Source of the DNA: Eucalyptus grandis
Lineage: Eukaryota; Streptophyta; Magnoliopsida; Myrtales; Myrtaceae
Direction: 5' to 3'
DNA: 64,000 bases
NCBI RefSeq assembly: GCF_016545825.1
Contig: NC_052618.1
Span: forward strand, 6,563,398-6,627,397
The translations under genes were made by a program, and so were the position numbers. Positions 45,591-58,499 of this stretch are shown piece after piece; position 1 is the first letter of the stretch, and the number at the start of each line of letters is the position of its first letter. A model generated the notes under the pieces. It ran no database searches. It saw only the letters and a list, made by a program, of their open reading frames with translations, and was not told the DNA's origin.

Positions 45591-46884
45591 GAACACCAAA
45601 GGCTATGCCTGGAGAAAGAAGAGGTCAGACATTAGGACTCGATTCTACTAGCTTAATAATAATGACAAAACATGGTTGGCAAAATTGATGTTACAAATCT
45701 TGGTATTATGAACATATTACTATCGTGATCTAAATGCAGAGCAAATTTTGATTGAGGAATCAACATCAATTGTCCTCAGGCTTGTCCTTTTCATTGAAAG
45801 TGATTTTAATCCTCAATCAGAATTTGCTCTAGATTTGGATCACAAGAGTTACATGTTCATGATACTAGAATTTCTAACATCAATTCTTCTAACTATGCTT
45901 TTCATTATCATTAAGCTAGTAGAATGGGGTCCCAATGTCTGACCTCTTCCATCGCTTTAGTTGTTTCACATAAGACCTTTATGTACGAGGAGCTGAAAAT
46001 GACAATGGATGATTTTTCTGATTTTGGTCTCTACTCAATGAAGGTGATTTTGGGCTCATTCATAAGAGAGTACTTTTGAGCAAGGAATTGGTTGCCATCA
46101 AGCAACTAAAAGCTAGAAGTTGGCAAGGGAAGAGGGTGTTGTGAGTGGAAGTCAATATCATCAACCATATCCATCACCCTCGCCTCATCTTTCTGGTTGG
46201 ATATTGTGTTTCTAACACTCAGAATAATAGTTTATGAATTCATCCCAAACAACATGCTAGACTCTCATTTGCATAGTTAGTATCTATCATGTATCCTTAG
46301 TTATTTCAAAGCTCAAAACTGATTGATTATAACTACCTCAAATGTTATTGCAAGTATTGATCACCCTATCAATCCCTGGCTTAAGAGGATGAAGGTGGCG
46401 TTAGGTTTCGCACAAGGTTTGGCTTACTTACATGAAGAGAGTGAGTATTTTTTTGAAAAAAAAAATCTTATCATTACTATTATAATTTTTAGGTTTCATT
46501 TTTATTGATTTGACATTTCTGGTAATCTCAAAGTTATTCATTGCAACATCAAGTCCTCTAATATTCTTTTGGACTCCGATTTTGATGCCAAGGTGCGAAG
46601 ACATGGTAATATCAATAAGTTGTTTATTGAATTCAAGTTATTATTATGAAAGCTAACATTTTGATTCCGGGTCGCGGACTTTGAACTTGCCAAGTTCACT
46701 TTTGGTACGAATACGCATGTATCCGTGTGCATAATGGGGAATTTCGGGTAAGTTCATTTTTGGTTTATCGTAGCACTAATAGTTTTTGTCTAATACCACT
46801 GATTGTTTGTCTAATATAGGTATACTGATCCTTAGTATTACTTGAGTCACAAGCTAATGGAAAAAGCCAGTGTCTGCTCATAGT
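44670..46884. repeat. 2.2 kb palindrome with a ~53-bp loop
   Basis: The two kinase pseudogenes are inverted copies of one another including introns. The arms close in at 45727-45757 and 45811-45841 (gatctaaatgcagagcaaat against its inverse), leaving a loop at 45758-45810. Outer matches reach about 44685 and 46880 ('ggatccttggtattactctag' inverse against 'tgatccttagtattacttgag'). Similarity is roughly 80-85% by eye. Confidence 0.8.
45965..46884 (+). pseudogene. PERK-like receptor kinase pseudogene, right palindrome arm
   Basis: Plus-strand blocks mirror the left arm: TFMYEELKMTMDDFSDF (45975-46030); [17 protein letters not shown] (46085-46135), which keeps the VAIK lysine; HPRLIFLVGYCVSNTQN (46180-46225); PWLKRMKVALGFAQGLAYLH (46373-46432); LKVIHCNIKSSNILLDSDFD (46526-46590), where HRD reads HCN; and VADFELAKF (46674-46700), where DFG reads DFE. 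A stop follows GKRVL at about 46142. Loss of both HRD and DFG means it could not phosphorylate even if expressed. Confidence 0.8.
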
Positions 46885-48929
46885 ATGCTAGTCGCATGAA
46901 TTATTTACTAGTATGAATATTGCAGAGAAGAGAGGGTTATATTTAGCCTACCGTGGCCAAGTGGGAGATAATGGTTTTATTGTTATTAGGCTGCCCATGT
47001 TGGGCTAACCTAGCCCATAACTCAAAAGAGCCCACATCCACAATTTAAAGAAAATAATCACCTAGGTGTTATTTTGAGGGTTACTTCTTAAAAAGAGAAA
47101 AGAACTTATTTTTTTCTCTTAGTGTGTAGAAGTATAGGATTGTGTATCCTAAAGGAAAAAAAAGAAGAATGAAAAGGCTCTCTTCTTGTGAAGAAAATTA
47201 TTTCCACTCGATCTCTCTCATGACGATGCAATAAGTGCATTTAATTCGTGGAAAATAAGATACGTTTTGTTGCATGATGTACTTTTCAATCAGTGATACA
47301 AAGTATTTATGGCCCTTTTTTGTATGCAATTTGATGTTACTCGATAGTTCGAGTTTAGAATTTTGAAATTAGTTTCCTTAAAAAACAAACAGCCCATCAT
47401 CCAACTTCTTGAAGAATAGAGTGTGGCCTTTAACTTGGCAGTAGATGTCACTCGTCTCCTCATTTGAGGGTCTGAGATGATGCTGGAATACGAGATCTCG
47501 AAATATAGTCCTCGTAGTCATACAAAACCCATAGATTAATCTCCATAGTTCATCATTCACCCCACCACTAAAATAAAACATGCAGAACAAGGAATAGAAA
47601 GTAAGGGAAAGACCTCAATAGCAATTTTAACCGTGGGGAGCTTCAGGCGAAAAAGCCAACTTCTCAGAAAAATTAATGGCAATTATATTTGCCTACATAG
47701 ATACTAGGAATAGACTATTACAAAACTTTATATTGAAACGTAGGATTCATACGAATCAATAGCTCCCTCAGAAGCTCATTACTACTTTTTCGAACCAAAC
47801 GACCTTTTTCAACCAAAAGAACAAAAGAACCAAACGAATTTTTTTTTATAACAAAAGAAAAAGAAAAAAAGACAAAAATCTGGAGCACCATTAAACAGAA
47901 CCACCTCATCCACTACCACCGCCACCAGATCGTTTTATCCTTGCCATTCCTACTCGACGGGGGACCAATATCCCCACCATTCCTACTAAATTGTGGACCA
48001 ATACTAGGGTAGCCGCCATTTGGGGGGTCAATTGAGACTCACATTTCCCCCGAACAAGGGATTGATGTGGGGATCGCGTTCATTGACCTAGTTTTGCAGT
48101 TGTATCCATATATGCAACTTTTGCCACTGAAGGATGAGAAGCCAAAGTTTTAGAGGTAAAAATGTAGAATTCCATGAGTGTTATGTTTAATCAATAACTC
48201 ATTTGAGTACTTATTTGGAATCAAATAATCACAGTAAAAATTTTACTAGATAAATCTTCCTATGTCTAGAATTGTTCTTTAGTATTCATCTTATCCTGAG
48301 GACTCAATTCTAGAAATCCCATGCGTATTTTATTCTTTACAACAAAGGTCAAGAATCTCATTAGAATTGTTATTATATTAAAGGAGAAAACTGCTAATAT
48401 AAATAGTGAGACAAATAGGTTTCAAGTTAATTAAAACCCTAAATTTGCAACTTAGATTTCTATACGTCTAATTGGACAATGACTGATCCTTTAAAATGCT
48501 TTCGGCTTCTGAAATCCTACTCACTTGATACCTCAAAAACATTCCCAGCATAGGCATATAAATAGTTAAAACACATTACATCTTTTTGGATCCGAACAGC
48601 TATTTTTTACTGAGCAAGTAATATATTGTTGAAAAGTTTAGGAGACTGTCATTTAGAATGGATGTGTAGTTCAAGCACTATTACATATTAGTGTCAGTAG
48701 TAGTCATCCTGATATCATTCTTGTAAAATATAATTTTGAGCTCATATTCTTGAAATTTGTCGTCCTAAATTGGTATATCTTAAGATGTATATTTAGAAAT
48801 CAACATAAGTTGTCCTCAAGTTTGTCCTTTTCATCGTATGTGAAAAGGACATGTATATTTAAAAGATAAACCACTTGTATTCATGTGGTTTGGCAATTGA
48901 ATTGACAAGAAGAGAGGAGAAAATTGTTG
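46885..48929. other. No recognisable gene; one short repeat of the palindrome loop
   Basis: At 48797-48850 the sequence 'aatcaacataagttgtcctcaagtttgtccttttcat' resembles the palindrome loop at 45758-45796. Frames at 47378-47590 and 47718-47909 (minus) are not recognised. 46980-47050 has the 'tgggctaacctagcccat' style often seen in LTRs, but no second copy is in the window. Confidence 0.4.
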
Positions 48930-49715
48930 ATATAAATGGAGCCCGATTCATCATCTAACTTTAGATCTAGATTTTCCATATCCATAATGATTTTATTAAA
49001 TTCATCTAGATATTCTAGGATAGGAGTACCCGTTTGCATCTTTAGCATGTAGAGATGCTACTTCATGAATAATCTTGTCATAAGATATTTCTTCATATAG
49101 AAGCTCTCAAGCTTATTCCACAATCCTGAAATTGTTCCGTCACCTGCAACTTCACAAAGCACCTTATTGGATAACAACAATTGGATGGTGCTATGCGCCT
49201 TTTCTTCCATCTTCTTGATCTCAATCGTAGTCATATCGTTAGGATAATTTCTATCCAAAACTCTAACCGAACCTTCCTAACACAGGAACATCTTCATCTT
49301 GATCTTCCATAGCCCAAAATTGTTTTGGCCATTGAAAAGTGCCACTTCGAACTTAATAGATGCCATCTCAAATAAAAAGACCTAAATTCCTTCGCTCTAA
49401 TACCAATTTGTTGCAGAAAAATGTTGATCAAAGATGCACCAATCGAGGAGAGAGAGCAGTTTTACTATCTTCAACAAACAACACGAGAGTACAATCCAAA
49501 AAGCTCTAAAACCACTTCATGAGCCACAAAATATAAATATCCAACAAGAAGATAAGAAAAAATAAAACAGGAAATGATATAGAGGCTAGGGTTAGAGATG
49601 TGTATTAAACACATTTCTTTTATAATCTCCCTTTTAGAAATCCCTAAAATAAAGGTAAATGATCTAAAATACCCTTATCTCTTAATTTGAAAGTCAAAAT
49701 TCAACAATTTCAACA
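48930..49715 (-). mobile_element. Truncated copia element: one LTR, primer site and gag fragment
   Basis: The LTR at 49409-49715 (307 bp, TGTTGCAG...TTTCAACA) is followed on the minus strand by a primer site (ATTGGTATTAGAGC, 49393-49406) and gag from the ATG at 49366: MASIKFEVALFNG, LWKIKMKMF, AHSTIQLLLSNKVL and GLWNKLESFYMKK, continuing to about 48950 (LEYLDEFNKIIMD). The LTR-primer site-gag order is that of a copia 5' end. A stop interrupts gag near 49280. Everything after gag and the 3' LTR is missing. The call of copia comes from gag wording. Confidence 0.8.
49409..49715 (-). repeat. 5' LTR of the truncated copia element
   Basis: 307 bp with TG...CA ends. A second LTR was not found in the window. 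Confidence 0.75.
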
Positions 49716-51357
49716 TTGACATTAAATCTACGAAAGAACATTAAGTCCCAAATTGAGACTTAAACGTCTCACCACTTACATTTGACATCACATGTCAGAT
49801 TGATCACGAAAGAGCATGTACTTGTATTATAGGAACATGACCCTCTCTAACTTATTCCAATGTCATCATTCTTCAAGGCACTTTCGCCCCCATTAAGTCC
49901 TAAATTGAACTTTTCATAACTAAGTTGGCTTTTTGTGTTGATGACTTGAAATTCTTAACATGACATAGACAGGATATCGACTGCATTTGGTTGTGGTTAT
50001 TATTTGTGTATATGTTTTTAACGATGACATTTATCAAGCAATCTAGATACATAAATAATTTCTTGGCAAAAAAATTAAAATCAAATACCTCAATTTCATA
50101 TATTCATTTTTTTTTTGGTGTGGAATTTAATTATGCATTCATTTAGGAAAGAAAGTTGCATAAATTTCAAGAAGGGCGTAATGGTATTTACACGGGTTAT
50201 ATACTGTATGGAATGTTAACATGTGAGAACCTCACTTTCCTAAATACAGTTGCTCTTTTAATATGCTTTGTTTTTGTTTCATCTGTCATGGCATTGTTTG
50301 GAATTTAACATGAGCAGAGATTATTGCTCAACCCATTCATTCAAATACTTGCTAGGTTCTTTGGCTAGGACATGAATGATATTGACAGGGAATTTTGGTA
50401 GTTGAATTTTGGGTATGAGTTCAGATAGTTTGATAAATGTCTAAAGTGACATTTGTTGGTTTAGTTGAGTTACGAGTGTATATGAACTTTTGATGGATTG
50501 TAGAAACTCTAATCCTTTAAACAACTTGCTTGTTCATCGTTATATACACACGTGTGTACATCGAATTACAATCATATCTTGATTCAATCATCACCAATAT
50601 TCATTGCATTGTGGAGGCCCCAAAAGAATGTGTTAGATTGCAATTCCAACGAGAAATGGAAATCTTCCGCATTGAAATAAATCAACTTATAACCGTTTTG
50701 TTATATTGACATTAAGATGCCTTCTATAATCAATCTTTTTTTCTGAGATTCATATCCATGGAATGAATGAAATGGAAGAAGGAAAGCAAGTTGTATGTTC
50801 ATGCAGTCCATACATTTGGGAATTTGTTAACCTATCATTCCCTTGAATTGCTTTCTTGTAATCCAACAATGTTTGAGGATGAAGATTAAGGAATACAAAG
50901 ATTAAGAATGAAGAATCAAGGGAATGATCAAGGACAACCCTCCTATAATTTTCCTCATAAATATCATTTCTTTCTCCAGAGTAATTATGAATTCTAGAGG
51001 AAGTCCATTACTCACAGTGATTAAAATCAAATTAACCTAGCGCTAATTCTTGGAAAAGAGAAATAGAGGAGTCACCTCACACACATTTGTGTGCCTTAAT
51101 TCAAATTATCCTACTAATCATCGCTAAAAGTTTGTCCTACATTAACCACCATCATCAGGTATAACGAATGGATGAAGTCAGATTTTAGTTGCAATAAATA
51201 ATGCTTCTTGTGTGGGCATGATTTGCTGTTCAACTGGAGAAGGTAGTCATCAATGCTTTTCTGCAAATGCAAGCAATGCTTGAGATTGGCATAAGAGATG
51301 AAGTTAACTTCCATGCGCAAGAGTATCGTCGTATCTTGTCAGATTTTTTAGTCTGTT
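49716..51357. other. No recognisable gene
   Basis: AT-rich intergenic sequence up to the target duplication of LINE 2. The frame at 51114-51320 (minus) is not recognised. Confidence 0.5.
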
Positions 51358-51369
51358 AATCAATTTTAC
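51358..51369. repeat. Target-site duplication of LINE 2, left copy
   Basis: AATCAATTTTAC, repeated at 57260-57271 right after the poly(A) tail. Confidence 0.75.
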
Positions 51370-51883
51370 ACCGATTCAGCATATGTCCAGAATACTCTCT
51401 TCCTATAAGAGTCCCTCTCTTCCTCGGAAGAGTTTCATCTCTATCCATGGCAATAGTGTATTCCAAGCCCTAAATCTCCTAGCCTAAATGGATTCTATCC
51501 ACCTGCCAATCAAAATCCCTTAACATGAACACATACCACTACACCCTATGAATCCATCTTTACAATGAAATCTTTCCTCTTGTAGCAATGGTCCTACCAT
51601 CATCTTTCTACCTCCCAATACATAAAGCTTCTTGCGAGAATGGATTTATTCTGGTTTCTGGGCAAAGAAATGCTAGTGAAATAGAGATGGCATCTGTTTA
51701 GAGCTCCCTTCATCCATGCTTCTTCCGCTCCAGCAATAGGTATTAGTGGGTTTCGAATTGATTCCTTTCCTAGGTAAATTTTGGAGGATGTCCCGAATTT
51801 GAACCTGTAAGGAAAAGTTAGAAATGGATAATGAATCGGTTAAAGAGCGCAAGTTGACTGCATTATGTAGAAGAATGGGGTAA

Positions 51884-52530
51884 ATGTGGTCAGATGATTT
51901 CGTAGCCAACGTGATTGAAGAAATTCCAGAGGATAAATGGAAAGCATGTAATCTCATACTACTTGGGAAACTCTTTTCCAGGCCAAATGTAAACTTCCAA
52001 GCCTTTTTATCCACAATGAAGAAGGCATGGAAGACTGAAAACGTAGTGTGTGAGTTAGTGCAATCAGGCTTGTTCTCATTCACTTTCAGAGAGGAAACTG
52101 ACTTGAAAAGAGTCTTGGATGCTAGCCCTTGGTGTTTCTCGAGGAACTTGTTCATTCTATAGAAACTACAACCAAAGGTACCTATCCACTGTCATGTTTT
52201 TACTCATTGTGCGTTATGGGTGCAAGTGTTAGGAATTCCGATAATTCGAATTACTAAAAAGACGATGATGGAGGTGGTCGGGAAGATAGGAAAGGTGGTG
52301 GAACTAAAAATAGACGGTAAAGATGGCAGCCCGTGTAAGGTAGGAAGAGCGCGTGTGATGTTAAACTTATCACGCCCCCTATGGCCAGGAGCATTGGTGA
52401 ATTTCAATGATGATTAAATATGGGTTGACTTTAAGTATGAGAGGCTTCCTTATTATTGCTATTCATGTGGCCAAATAGGCCATTATACCACAAACTGAGG
52501 AAATCCCTTACGAGGAACCGAGGCCGAGGG
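51884..52530 (+). pseudogene. LINE 2 ORF1 (DUF4283 plus CCHC knuckle), broken
   Basis: The frame from 51884 reads DDFVANVIEEIPEDKWKACN, SRPNVNFQAFLSTMKKAW and VQSGLFSFTFREE, the DUF4283-type RNA-binding region of plant LINE ORF1. After a stop at 52160 the sequence continues (VLGIPIIRITKKTM, GRARVMLNLSRPLWPG) to a CCHC knuckle YYCYSCGQIGHYTTN (about 52453-52495). Its fourth ligand codon has become TGA at 52496-52498, a point nonsense change exactly at the last zinc Cys. ORF1 protein would bind element RNA. Confidence 0.8.
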
Positions 52531-53069
52531 AGGAAGTAGCTGGAAATTTTGGATATTGGCTAAAAGCAGAAGCTAAGGAAAATAGTCCTTTCTGAAAAAT
52601 GTATTATGGGGAAGAGATACCTTGTGAGGAACAAGAAACAGTTGTGGAAACTCCACCGGCTGGTACCATGGAGGTCCCAACCAATAATGAGAACTATGAG
52701 ATGCAATTGGGGTATCCTATGGAGGCTCAACCCTCATAATTACTCAAGTTAAAAGGGAAAGGTATAGCCAATGAGTCTACGGTAGTAAAAGGCAAAAGAG
52801 ACAAAGGCTCTCTACTTCTTCTCTCAGATTCATCATGGGCAAAAACAATGCTTGACAGCACAGCTACAATACACAAAAAGAGTAAGAAGGGCCATATTCC
52901 CTTGGCGAGCAAGAAAATGAAGAGGGCCAAGAGTTACAATTTACAGGGGATGGATGCAAATGTGATTGATGAGACTTAACTTCTTGAAACACCTATCCAA
53001 GTGGATGAGGGAGCGCATGAATGGGCTTTGGTGGCTAGCCCTAATAAGCCACCCGGGGATAAATGAAAG

Positions 53070-56000
53070 TTTCGAGCTGATACTGTCAGGGATTAGGGTC
53101 TGCCCTGAAGTTCTAGCATCTCCGAGCCCTTGTGGCTCTTGATAGACCCGACTTGGTGTTCCTTATGGAGACGAATAATAGGAAAATAGTGGTGGACAAA
53201 GTTAGACAACAACTTAAGTTCAATGAGTCGTTTATCATTGATCCAATTGGCACAGCAGGGGGACTAATAGCAATGTAGAATGAGGAATTAAAGGTGCAGG
53301 TACAAGAGTACTCAGAGGAGCTGATTATATTATTTGCAAGGACCCTACTTATGGAACCCTGATGAGAGTATCATTTCTACACGCATCTACTGATTTCCAA
53401 AAGAGGACGTGTTTATGGTAGAAACTTCGAGCAATCCACCATATCAATTCCCTACCATGGATTTGCATGGGGGTTTCAATGAGGTTCTTAATTACTGGGA
53501 AAAGGATGGAAGACGAGGGATGGATCATTATCGAATGGTGGCTTTTCGGAAGATGCTTAATGAATGTGCATTAATGGATATTGAAAGCAAGGGTTGTGCC
53601 TATACATGGTCGAACAATAGAGTTGGGGAGAATCTGGTAAGAGAACACCTAGATAGGGTGTTATGCAACGTAGAATGGAGAGTGGAGTTTCCAAATGTAG
53701 AGGCTGTTGGTTTGCCAACGATAGGCTCTGACCATAGTCCTCTTATCCTCAATCTATATCCAAATATCATAAGAAGGAAAAAAGAGTTTTGATTTGAGGC
53801 ATATTGGTTAGAAGACCCAGAATGCAGGGATATTGTTAAAGGAGCATGGAATGATCACCATAACACACTTGGAGACTTAGTACAAAAATCACAATAGGTG
53901 GCTGGTGCATTGGGAATATGGAGCAAAGCGAAATTCTCTAATGCACATAAGCAAATTGAGCTGTCAAAGAGAAGACTAACCGTGTTGACTAATAGCCCTG
54001 AAGGAGCTAAGTATAGGGAGGAAATCCAACAAATTAAAGAGCGGATTGAACAGTTATGGAGGCAGGAAGAAATGTACTGGAGTATGAGATCCTGCATAAA
54101 CTGGCAAAGGTGGGGGCATAGAAATTCTAAATATTTTCATGCTACTATGGTCCAACGGAGGGTACGGAATAGAATCATAATGCTAAAAATGGATGATGAT
54201 CATTGGTGTCGGGAACCTGAAGCACTAAAGCAAGACATTGGCCAATTTTACCAATCCCTCTACACTACTGAGGGTCCTAGAAATTTTCAACCAGTCCTAG
54301 ATCAATGCCCACAACTTGTCAATGTGGAAATAAACGAGTCCTTGATGAGGAGGGTAACAATGGATGAAGTGAAAGAGGCGGTTTTTCAAATGGGAGCCAC
54401 TAAGGCACCTGGACCAGATGGGCTTGGCGGGCAATTTTATCATTATTATTGGACTGACATTCAGCAAGATGCATTTCAGATGGTTGATAGCTTCTTCACT
54501 CCAGGTACCTTCGATCCTAAACTAAATTTGACACATATTGTTCTCATTCCAAAAGTAGCAAATCCAGAAAATATCACTCAACACAGGCCCATCAGTTTAT
54601 GTAATTTCAGTTATAATATTATTTCTAAAGTAATGGCTAACCCACTTAAGCCATGGCTTCCGGAGATTATTGTGATAGAATAGAGTGCTTTTGTGAGTGG
54701 AAGACAAATACATGACAACATCTTGATAGTTCAAGAGATGCTACATCAACTTCGCATTTGACAGAGGAAAAAGAAAGTTCAGGCAGTTCTTAAATTAGAC
54801 ATGCAAAAGGCCTATGATCGGGTTGAATGGAATTTCTTATGTTAGTGTATGAAGAAAATGGGATTCCGCAAGGAATGGGTTTAGTGTGTGAAATAGTGCA
54901 TTTCCACGATATCCTTCAGTGTGAAAATTAATGGGGAGTCGATGCGACAGTTCCATCCATCCCGAGGCATAAGACAGGGAGACCCATGTTTGCCTTACTT
55001 ATTTATTATCATGGCAAATGTGCTATCCATACTAATGAGCAGGGCAATATCAAATGGAAACTTGAAGGGAATCAAAATAAATAGGTGGTGTCCAACTATT
55101 TCTCAGCTATTATTTGCTGATGATGCCATCTTCTTCTTAGACGTAATGGTTATGGAATGTCAAAACTCCGGCGAATATCCTAAACCAAGATTGTTATGCA
55201 TCGGGCGGGCCGTCAACTTAAACAATTCAGGTATTTTCTTCAGCCAAAATTGTCCACAAACTTTAAAGATGAACTTGGCAAATCAATTAAGAGTCCCTAT
55301 CATAGACAAGACAGGCAAATATTTGGAAATTCCGTCTAACTGGGGGCAATAAAAAAAGTATATGTTTGCATGGATCCTAGCAAGGGTTAACTCGAAGCTA
55401 GAGGGCTGGAAAGAGAAATTGTTGACTAGAGTAGGGAAAGAGGTACTCATTAAAACAATTGTACAAGCTCTACCATAGTATGCAATGTCTATTTTCAAGA
55501 TACCGACATCTATTTGCAAAGCAATAGAAAAAAGAATTGCGTGCTTTTAGTTGAAACAAAATGTTGACCGAAAAGGAATTCATTAGAAGAACTGGGAATC
55601 TTTGAGAACAAGGAAGGATATAGGAGGATTGGGGTTTCGAGACTTAGTTTCTTTCAATAAGGCTATGCTTGGGAGACAAGCATGGTGACTTGTTTAGGCT
55701 CCAAATTCCCTATGGACAAAAATTGTTAAAGGTATTTATTACCCACAAGGAGAGTTTTGGCATGCTGGTAAGGGTACTCGCCCCTCATGGGGATGGCAAA
55801 GTCTGTTGACAGGAAGGGAAGTGATTGAATCGGAGATGAGATAGCTGGTGGGTGATGGTAAGCAGATTAGAATCAAGGAAGATGTTTGGCTACCCAGAGG
55901 TCGTATTGGAGGAGCTACAACTCTAAATGAGCCAAAGATTGTCGAGGAATTGATTGTACCCAAAGAAAAAGAATGGAATGTAGTAAAGCTAAAGGAAATG

Positions 56001-57000
56001 TTCGACGAGAATGTTATCCATGAGATCCTTTCAATACCGCTAAGCTCCAATCCATCAATGGACGGGCTAGTGTGGATGGGCAATAATACGAGCTCCTATT
56101 CGGTCAAAGTGGCTACAACAAAATATGCTCCCGGAACAAAAAATTAAGGCTAACCAAACGTCATCGTCATATCAGCCACCCCGATCTCTATGGACTACAA
56201 TTTGGCAAACCCAACACTACCCAAAAAGGTTCAGTTTTTCCTATGGAGCATAGGCAATAATGAGTTGCCGACAAGAGAAAATCTCTACATGAGGAAAATA
56301 GTACCTGATCCACTCTGCCCAATTTGCCAAGATGCCCCAGAAACACTCGAGCATCTCCTCCTCTTATGTTCCTAGACAAAAAGTATATGGTTAGATCCTC
56401 GCATTAAATTGAATACAGCTGTTGAGAAAGTTACAAGGATGGATAAATGGATCTCAGAGAACTTGCTTCACCAGAATGAGCGGAAATCAAACACACTCCT
56501 TGCAAGTATTTTATGGTCGATATGGAAAGCAAGAAATGCATGGGTTTTTAGATCCAGCAGACTAAAACCACACAAAATTGTGGAGGAAGCTATTTATGAT
56601 CTTGAACTCTATAGAAAATGGAGCTTCAGCACTACAACACAGAACCGAAAGGAAAGGAAAGGTTTGCTAAAGGAGGAGTGGTACCACTAACAACAAGCTC
56701 GCTAAAATTAACTGTGGATGGGTCTTGGTGTTGCGCCTCAAAACAAGGAGCGGTTGTTGGGGTTTGCAGAGACCATCGTGGGCGTCTTGTGGGTGGATTC
56801 GCCAAGAAAGTCCTTGCTCCTTCTGCCCTTGTCATGGAAACCTTAGCTCTAAAGGAGGGTTGCACTTCGTGGAGAAGACACACACGGAAGTTCTTCAGTT
56901 CAATGTACTGGGTCAAACAAGTACAACAATTCCTGTTTAGCTCGTGACTGACAATTCGACAGGAGGAAATGCTATCCTGGGCCGGGCTAAAGTTCCATGG
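53070..57000 (+). pseudogene. LINE 2 ORF2 (endonuclease, reverse transcriptase, RNase H), broken
   Basis: Endonuclease start near 53120-53190 (DRPDLVFLMETNNRK-type) and its end GSDHSP at 53723-53740. Reverse transcriptase: MGATKAPGPDG (about 54390-54420), HIVLIPKVANPENI, RPISLCNFSYNIISKVMAN, KLDMQKAYDRVEW (about 54800), GIRQGDPCLPYLF, and an intact FADD box at 55113-55124. The zinc-binding region (KKVQFFLWSI, CPICQDAPETLEHLL) lies at 56220-56370. RNase H (LKLTVDGSWCCASKQG, GRLVGGFAKKVLAPS, METLALKEG) lies at 56700-56860. Stops include 53276-53278, 53789-53791, 54681-54683 and several in the middle. ORF2 would nick DNA and prime reverse transcription from the nick. Confidence 0.87.
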
Positions 57001-57259
57001 GTTGTCTAGTCAGTGGTGGCAGATTGTCAACAAAAGCTAGGCTTTTTACTTGGAGTGTCCGTTGACGTTTGTCCAAAAGAAACAAATTGGGCTGCGGATT
57101 GGATTGCGACGGCTTGTCGAGACGATTCCCTTGATACGAACTAGTTGTCTAATCCTTCTCACTGTCTTACATGTCTTTTATGTTTGGACTTGGGTAAATA
57201 TCCTCGTTTTGTTCCTACGAAGTAATGAAAGAAATCTTATTCGACCAAAAAAAAAAAGA

Positions 57260-57271
57260 AATCAATTTTAC
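57260..57271. repeat. Target-site duplication of LINE 2, right copy
   Basis: AATCAATTTTAC, as at 51358-51369. Confidence 0.75.
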
Positions 57272-58499
57272 TCCTAATAGTTAATTACCGCAGCAAATAT
57301 AATATTTAAGTAGAGACTACACCTTGTCCATAATGAACGCTTCTGTTGAAAAAAAGAAACAAACAAATAATGAGCCCAATTTGGCTGTTCTTTACTATGG
57401 ATGCTTGCTTTTCTTTAGCAAAACAATGATCGAGCTAGCTGTGATGAACGACATGGGACTGATGTGAAACCTAAAATAAAAAAAAAAAAGTTCAAGTAGC
57501 TCTACCAGTTATCGTCAATTATCGGTAACAGAATCGGTTCTTGGGGGTTGGTTATCAATGGAGAGAGAATAGAGATCAGGAGGGATCGATTGAGACAGAC
57601 AGAGTCAAGGAAGATACACACTTGACTGAGAAGAAGAGATATATACGCAGCCAGAGGAATTTATTGTTTTGGTGAGCTCAAGCTTCCGGCCGGTCAATCT
57701 CTAATATACACTCTCGGTTTTTGGGGGCTATTGAGAAAAGAAGAAGAAGAAGAAGATTGGTTCTGGGATATGAACAGTCGCGAACCAATCACACAAAGTC
57801 AAAGCTATATTCTGATTGTCAACCAATTCTGACATCGCCGTCCCCACCGTCGCCAATCGAAGCTCTACTTTCCTGGCCAGGTAATTTTCTCTCCTTCATA
57901 CCCTGTTTTGCCCTGTTTTTGTTAATAATTCGAATTCTGAGCTTAATCGGTAGACTTGTGAGTAAAACAAAGCAAACCGAGATTTTTTTTTCATGATAAA
58001 TCATGTCAGGTAAGATATCAATATGCCATGTTTAGGTTGAAAGTTGCACTAAATCCCAATCAGATTCTAAACTGTACGTCACATGTTCGACTATTTCTGG
58101 AAAGAAGTGATAAAGCCGGGTTCATCTAATCAATGTTTAGAGTTAGGTTCACTTATTGTTGAGCCACGTTTGACACCGAGTTTTCCTTCATTTTATGTTC
58201 GGATTTCCAGCGCCGTTTTGTCCATGAGGCAGAAGCATTAATCTTTTTCTTTTCTTTTATTTCCTGGCGAGGTCTTCAGATGAGGATTCATTATGTCAGC
58301 TCCTTATTCCCCTCTTTTTGTTATGTATGTGTGTAGTTTACATTTGCGCTGGCTGTTGATTGAGAAATGTCGTGTGATGACAAGTGGCGGTCGGCAATGA
58401 TTCTTGATGGCCGGAATCAATGATCGGAATAATTGCCTGGTGGTCCAGAGAAATGTTGATGGCTGGAAGTTGTGGCTGGCAACAGTGGAGAGGGAAGAA
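57272..58499 (+). other. Probable former promoter/leader of the B3-domain gene
   Basis: No domain is seen. A GAA-rich run at 57738-57754 and a G+C-richer exon-like patch at 57760-57880 end in a good splice-donor context (CCAG/GTAATTTTC, at about 57879). The B3 units follow on the same strand, so this may be an old first exon or leader. That is inference from position only. Confidence 0.35.

Larger units (their letters stand above)
51370..57259 (+). mobile_element. L1-type LINE, full-length, inactivated
   Basis: 5.9 kb between 12-bp target duplications, with a ~0.5 kb leader, ORF1, ORF2 (endonuclease, reverse transcriptase, zinc-binding region, RNase H) and an A-rich tail at 57247-57259. This is the standard architecture of plant L1 elements. 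Numerous stops and frameshifts inactivate both ORFs. It is a relative of the minus-strand LINE at 13522-20020 and shows what that copy has lost. Confidence 0.9.

Noticed and set aside
47378..47590. 70-codon minus-strand frame with ordinary-looking composition
   Set aside because: I could not recognise it or find related blocks around it, so no gene is called.
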